From Peptococcaceae bacterium UBA5356 (GTDB lineage Bacteria; Bacillota; Peptococcia; DRI-13; DTU073), in contig DHPU01000064.1 in assembly GCA_002407935.1 (NCBI GenBank), forward strand, positions 3,967 through 16,769: a stretch of 12,803 nucleotides of DNA, given 5' to 3'. Under the pieces are notes generated by a model that did not search any database, was not told the DNA's origin, and was given only the letters and a program-made list of their open reading frames with translations. The position numbers and the translations under genes are program-made. Each line of letters opens with the position of its first letter. The stretch's first letter is position 1. Positions 12,478 through 12,803 of this stretch are shown here, one piece after another.

Positions 12478-12803
12478 ATGCTAAAAGCTTATAAATTCAG
12501 ACTATATCCTAACGATGAACAACGGATCCAACTGGCTAAAACATTTGGCTGTGTACGTTTTGTTTTTAATTATTATCTAGACAAGAAAATAGAATTATAT
12601 AAAGCAGAACAAAAATCAATGACCAAATATGATTGTAATAATCATTGTAACAAGGAATTAAAAACTGAATTTACCTGGCTTAAAGAGGTAGATAAATTTG
12701 CCTTAACTAATTCAATCTATGATTTAGATAGTGCCTATCAAAAGTTTTTTCGGGAACACGCGGGCTTCCCTAAATTTAAAAGTAAAAGAATCCATAAATA
12801 TAG
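12478..12803 (+). CDS. tnpB: TnpB RNA-guided nuclease/transposon protein, N-terminal part (cut by window end)
   Basis: The open frame runs from ATG 12478 to the window edge, giving 108 complete codons and no stop. It begins MLKAYKFRLYPNDEQRIQLA, continues with FGCVRFVFNYYL, and has the conserved FALTNSIYDLDSAYQKFF and FPKFKSKR segments. These are the N-terminal helix-turn-helix/WED-REC part of TnpB (OrfB) of IS200/IS605 elements. TnpB proteins are RuvC-type, omegaRNA-guided DNA nucleases, ancestors of Cas12, and help retain the transposon. The RuvC domain and zinc finger would lie beyond the window, so whether this copy is intact cannot be judged. The ribosome-binding site AGGTGA (12464-12469) is about 8 nt from the ATG. 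Confidence 0.88.
   Translation, partial: MLKAYKFRLYPNDEQRIQLAKTFGCVRFVFNYYLDKKIELYKAEQKSMTKYDCNNHCNKELKTEFTWLKEVDKFALTNSIYDLDSAYQKFFREHAGFPKFKSKRIHKY

Larger units (their letters stand above)
12374..12803 (+). mobile_element. 5' part of an IS200/IS605-family element carrying tnpB
   Basis: The unit comprises the subterminal hairpin, a promoter and the TnpB gene start, continuing past the window end. No tnpA (Y1 transposase) lies upstream of tnpB, so the element is either a tnpB-only (IS1341-like) type or one with tnpA elsewhere. The left boundary is estimated from the hairpin and may be tens of bases further upstream. Confidence 0.65.

Noticed and set aside
1..12803. CRISPR arrays, tRNA or rRNA genes, riboswitches
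   Set aside because: No regularly spaced repeats and no recognisable tRNA, rRNA or riboswitch signatures were seen on either strand.

Overview
The window reads as a moderately AT-rich Bacillota (Firmicutes) chromosome. Ribosome-binding sites are strong GGAGG types, some genes start with TTG, promoters match the sigma-A consensus, and one large exported protein carries S-layer-homology (SLH) domains. An anaerobic clostridial or Negativicutes-type host is a reasonable guess, but nothing here fixes the genus. All intact genes are on the plus strand.

Region 1 (1-4110) is a compact housekeeping operon: branched-chain amino acid ABC transporter genes livH, livM, livG and livF, then a CBS-CBS-ACT protein of AcuB type. 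Genes abut or overlap, and the unit ends at a 13-bp stem-loop. The periplasmic-type binding protein (LivJ/LivK) is not in the window and may lie upstream.

Region 2 (4191-5980) has its own promoter and holds two genes overlapping by 16 nt: a winged-helix protein and a DNA polymerase beta-type nucleotidyltransferase. The layout resembles AbiE-like (type IV) toxin-antitoxin pairs, but the family looks distinct from classical AbiEi/AbiEii. It is the best candidate for an under-described system.

Region 3 (6034-9543) is a single 1169-residue cell-surface protein: signal peptide, three SLH domains, a beta-rich segment, a glycine-rich linker, cadherin-like and fibronectin-type modules, and a C-terminal zinc protease of hyicolysin (M30) type with HEFQH and a downstream Glu.

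Region 4 (9540-12803) looks like an accessory zone built up in layers. It contains a stem-loop resembling an IS200/IS605 right end, a minus-strand fragment of an ImmA/IrrE-type gene, a 37-residue Lys-rich gene, a Fic-like winged-helix remnant, a hotdog-fold thioesterase, a possible recombinase tail, a cysteine-rich MarR regulator with a permease of the ArsP/YraQ (DUF318) family, another large stem-loop, and the 5' end of a TnpB gene cut by the window edge. The MarR-permease pair has a well-resolved promoter with two matching dyads, suggesting autoregulated, possibly thiol- or metalloid-responsive export.
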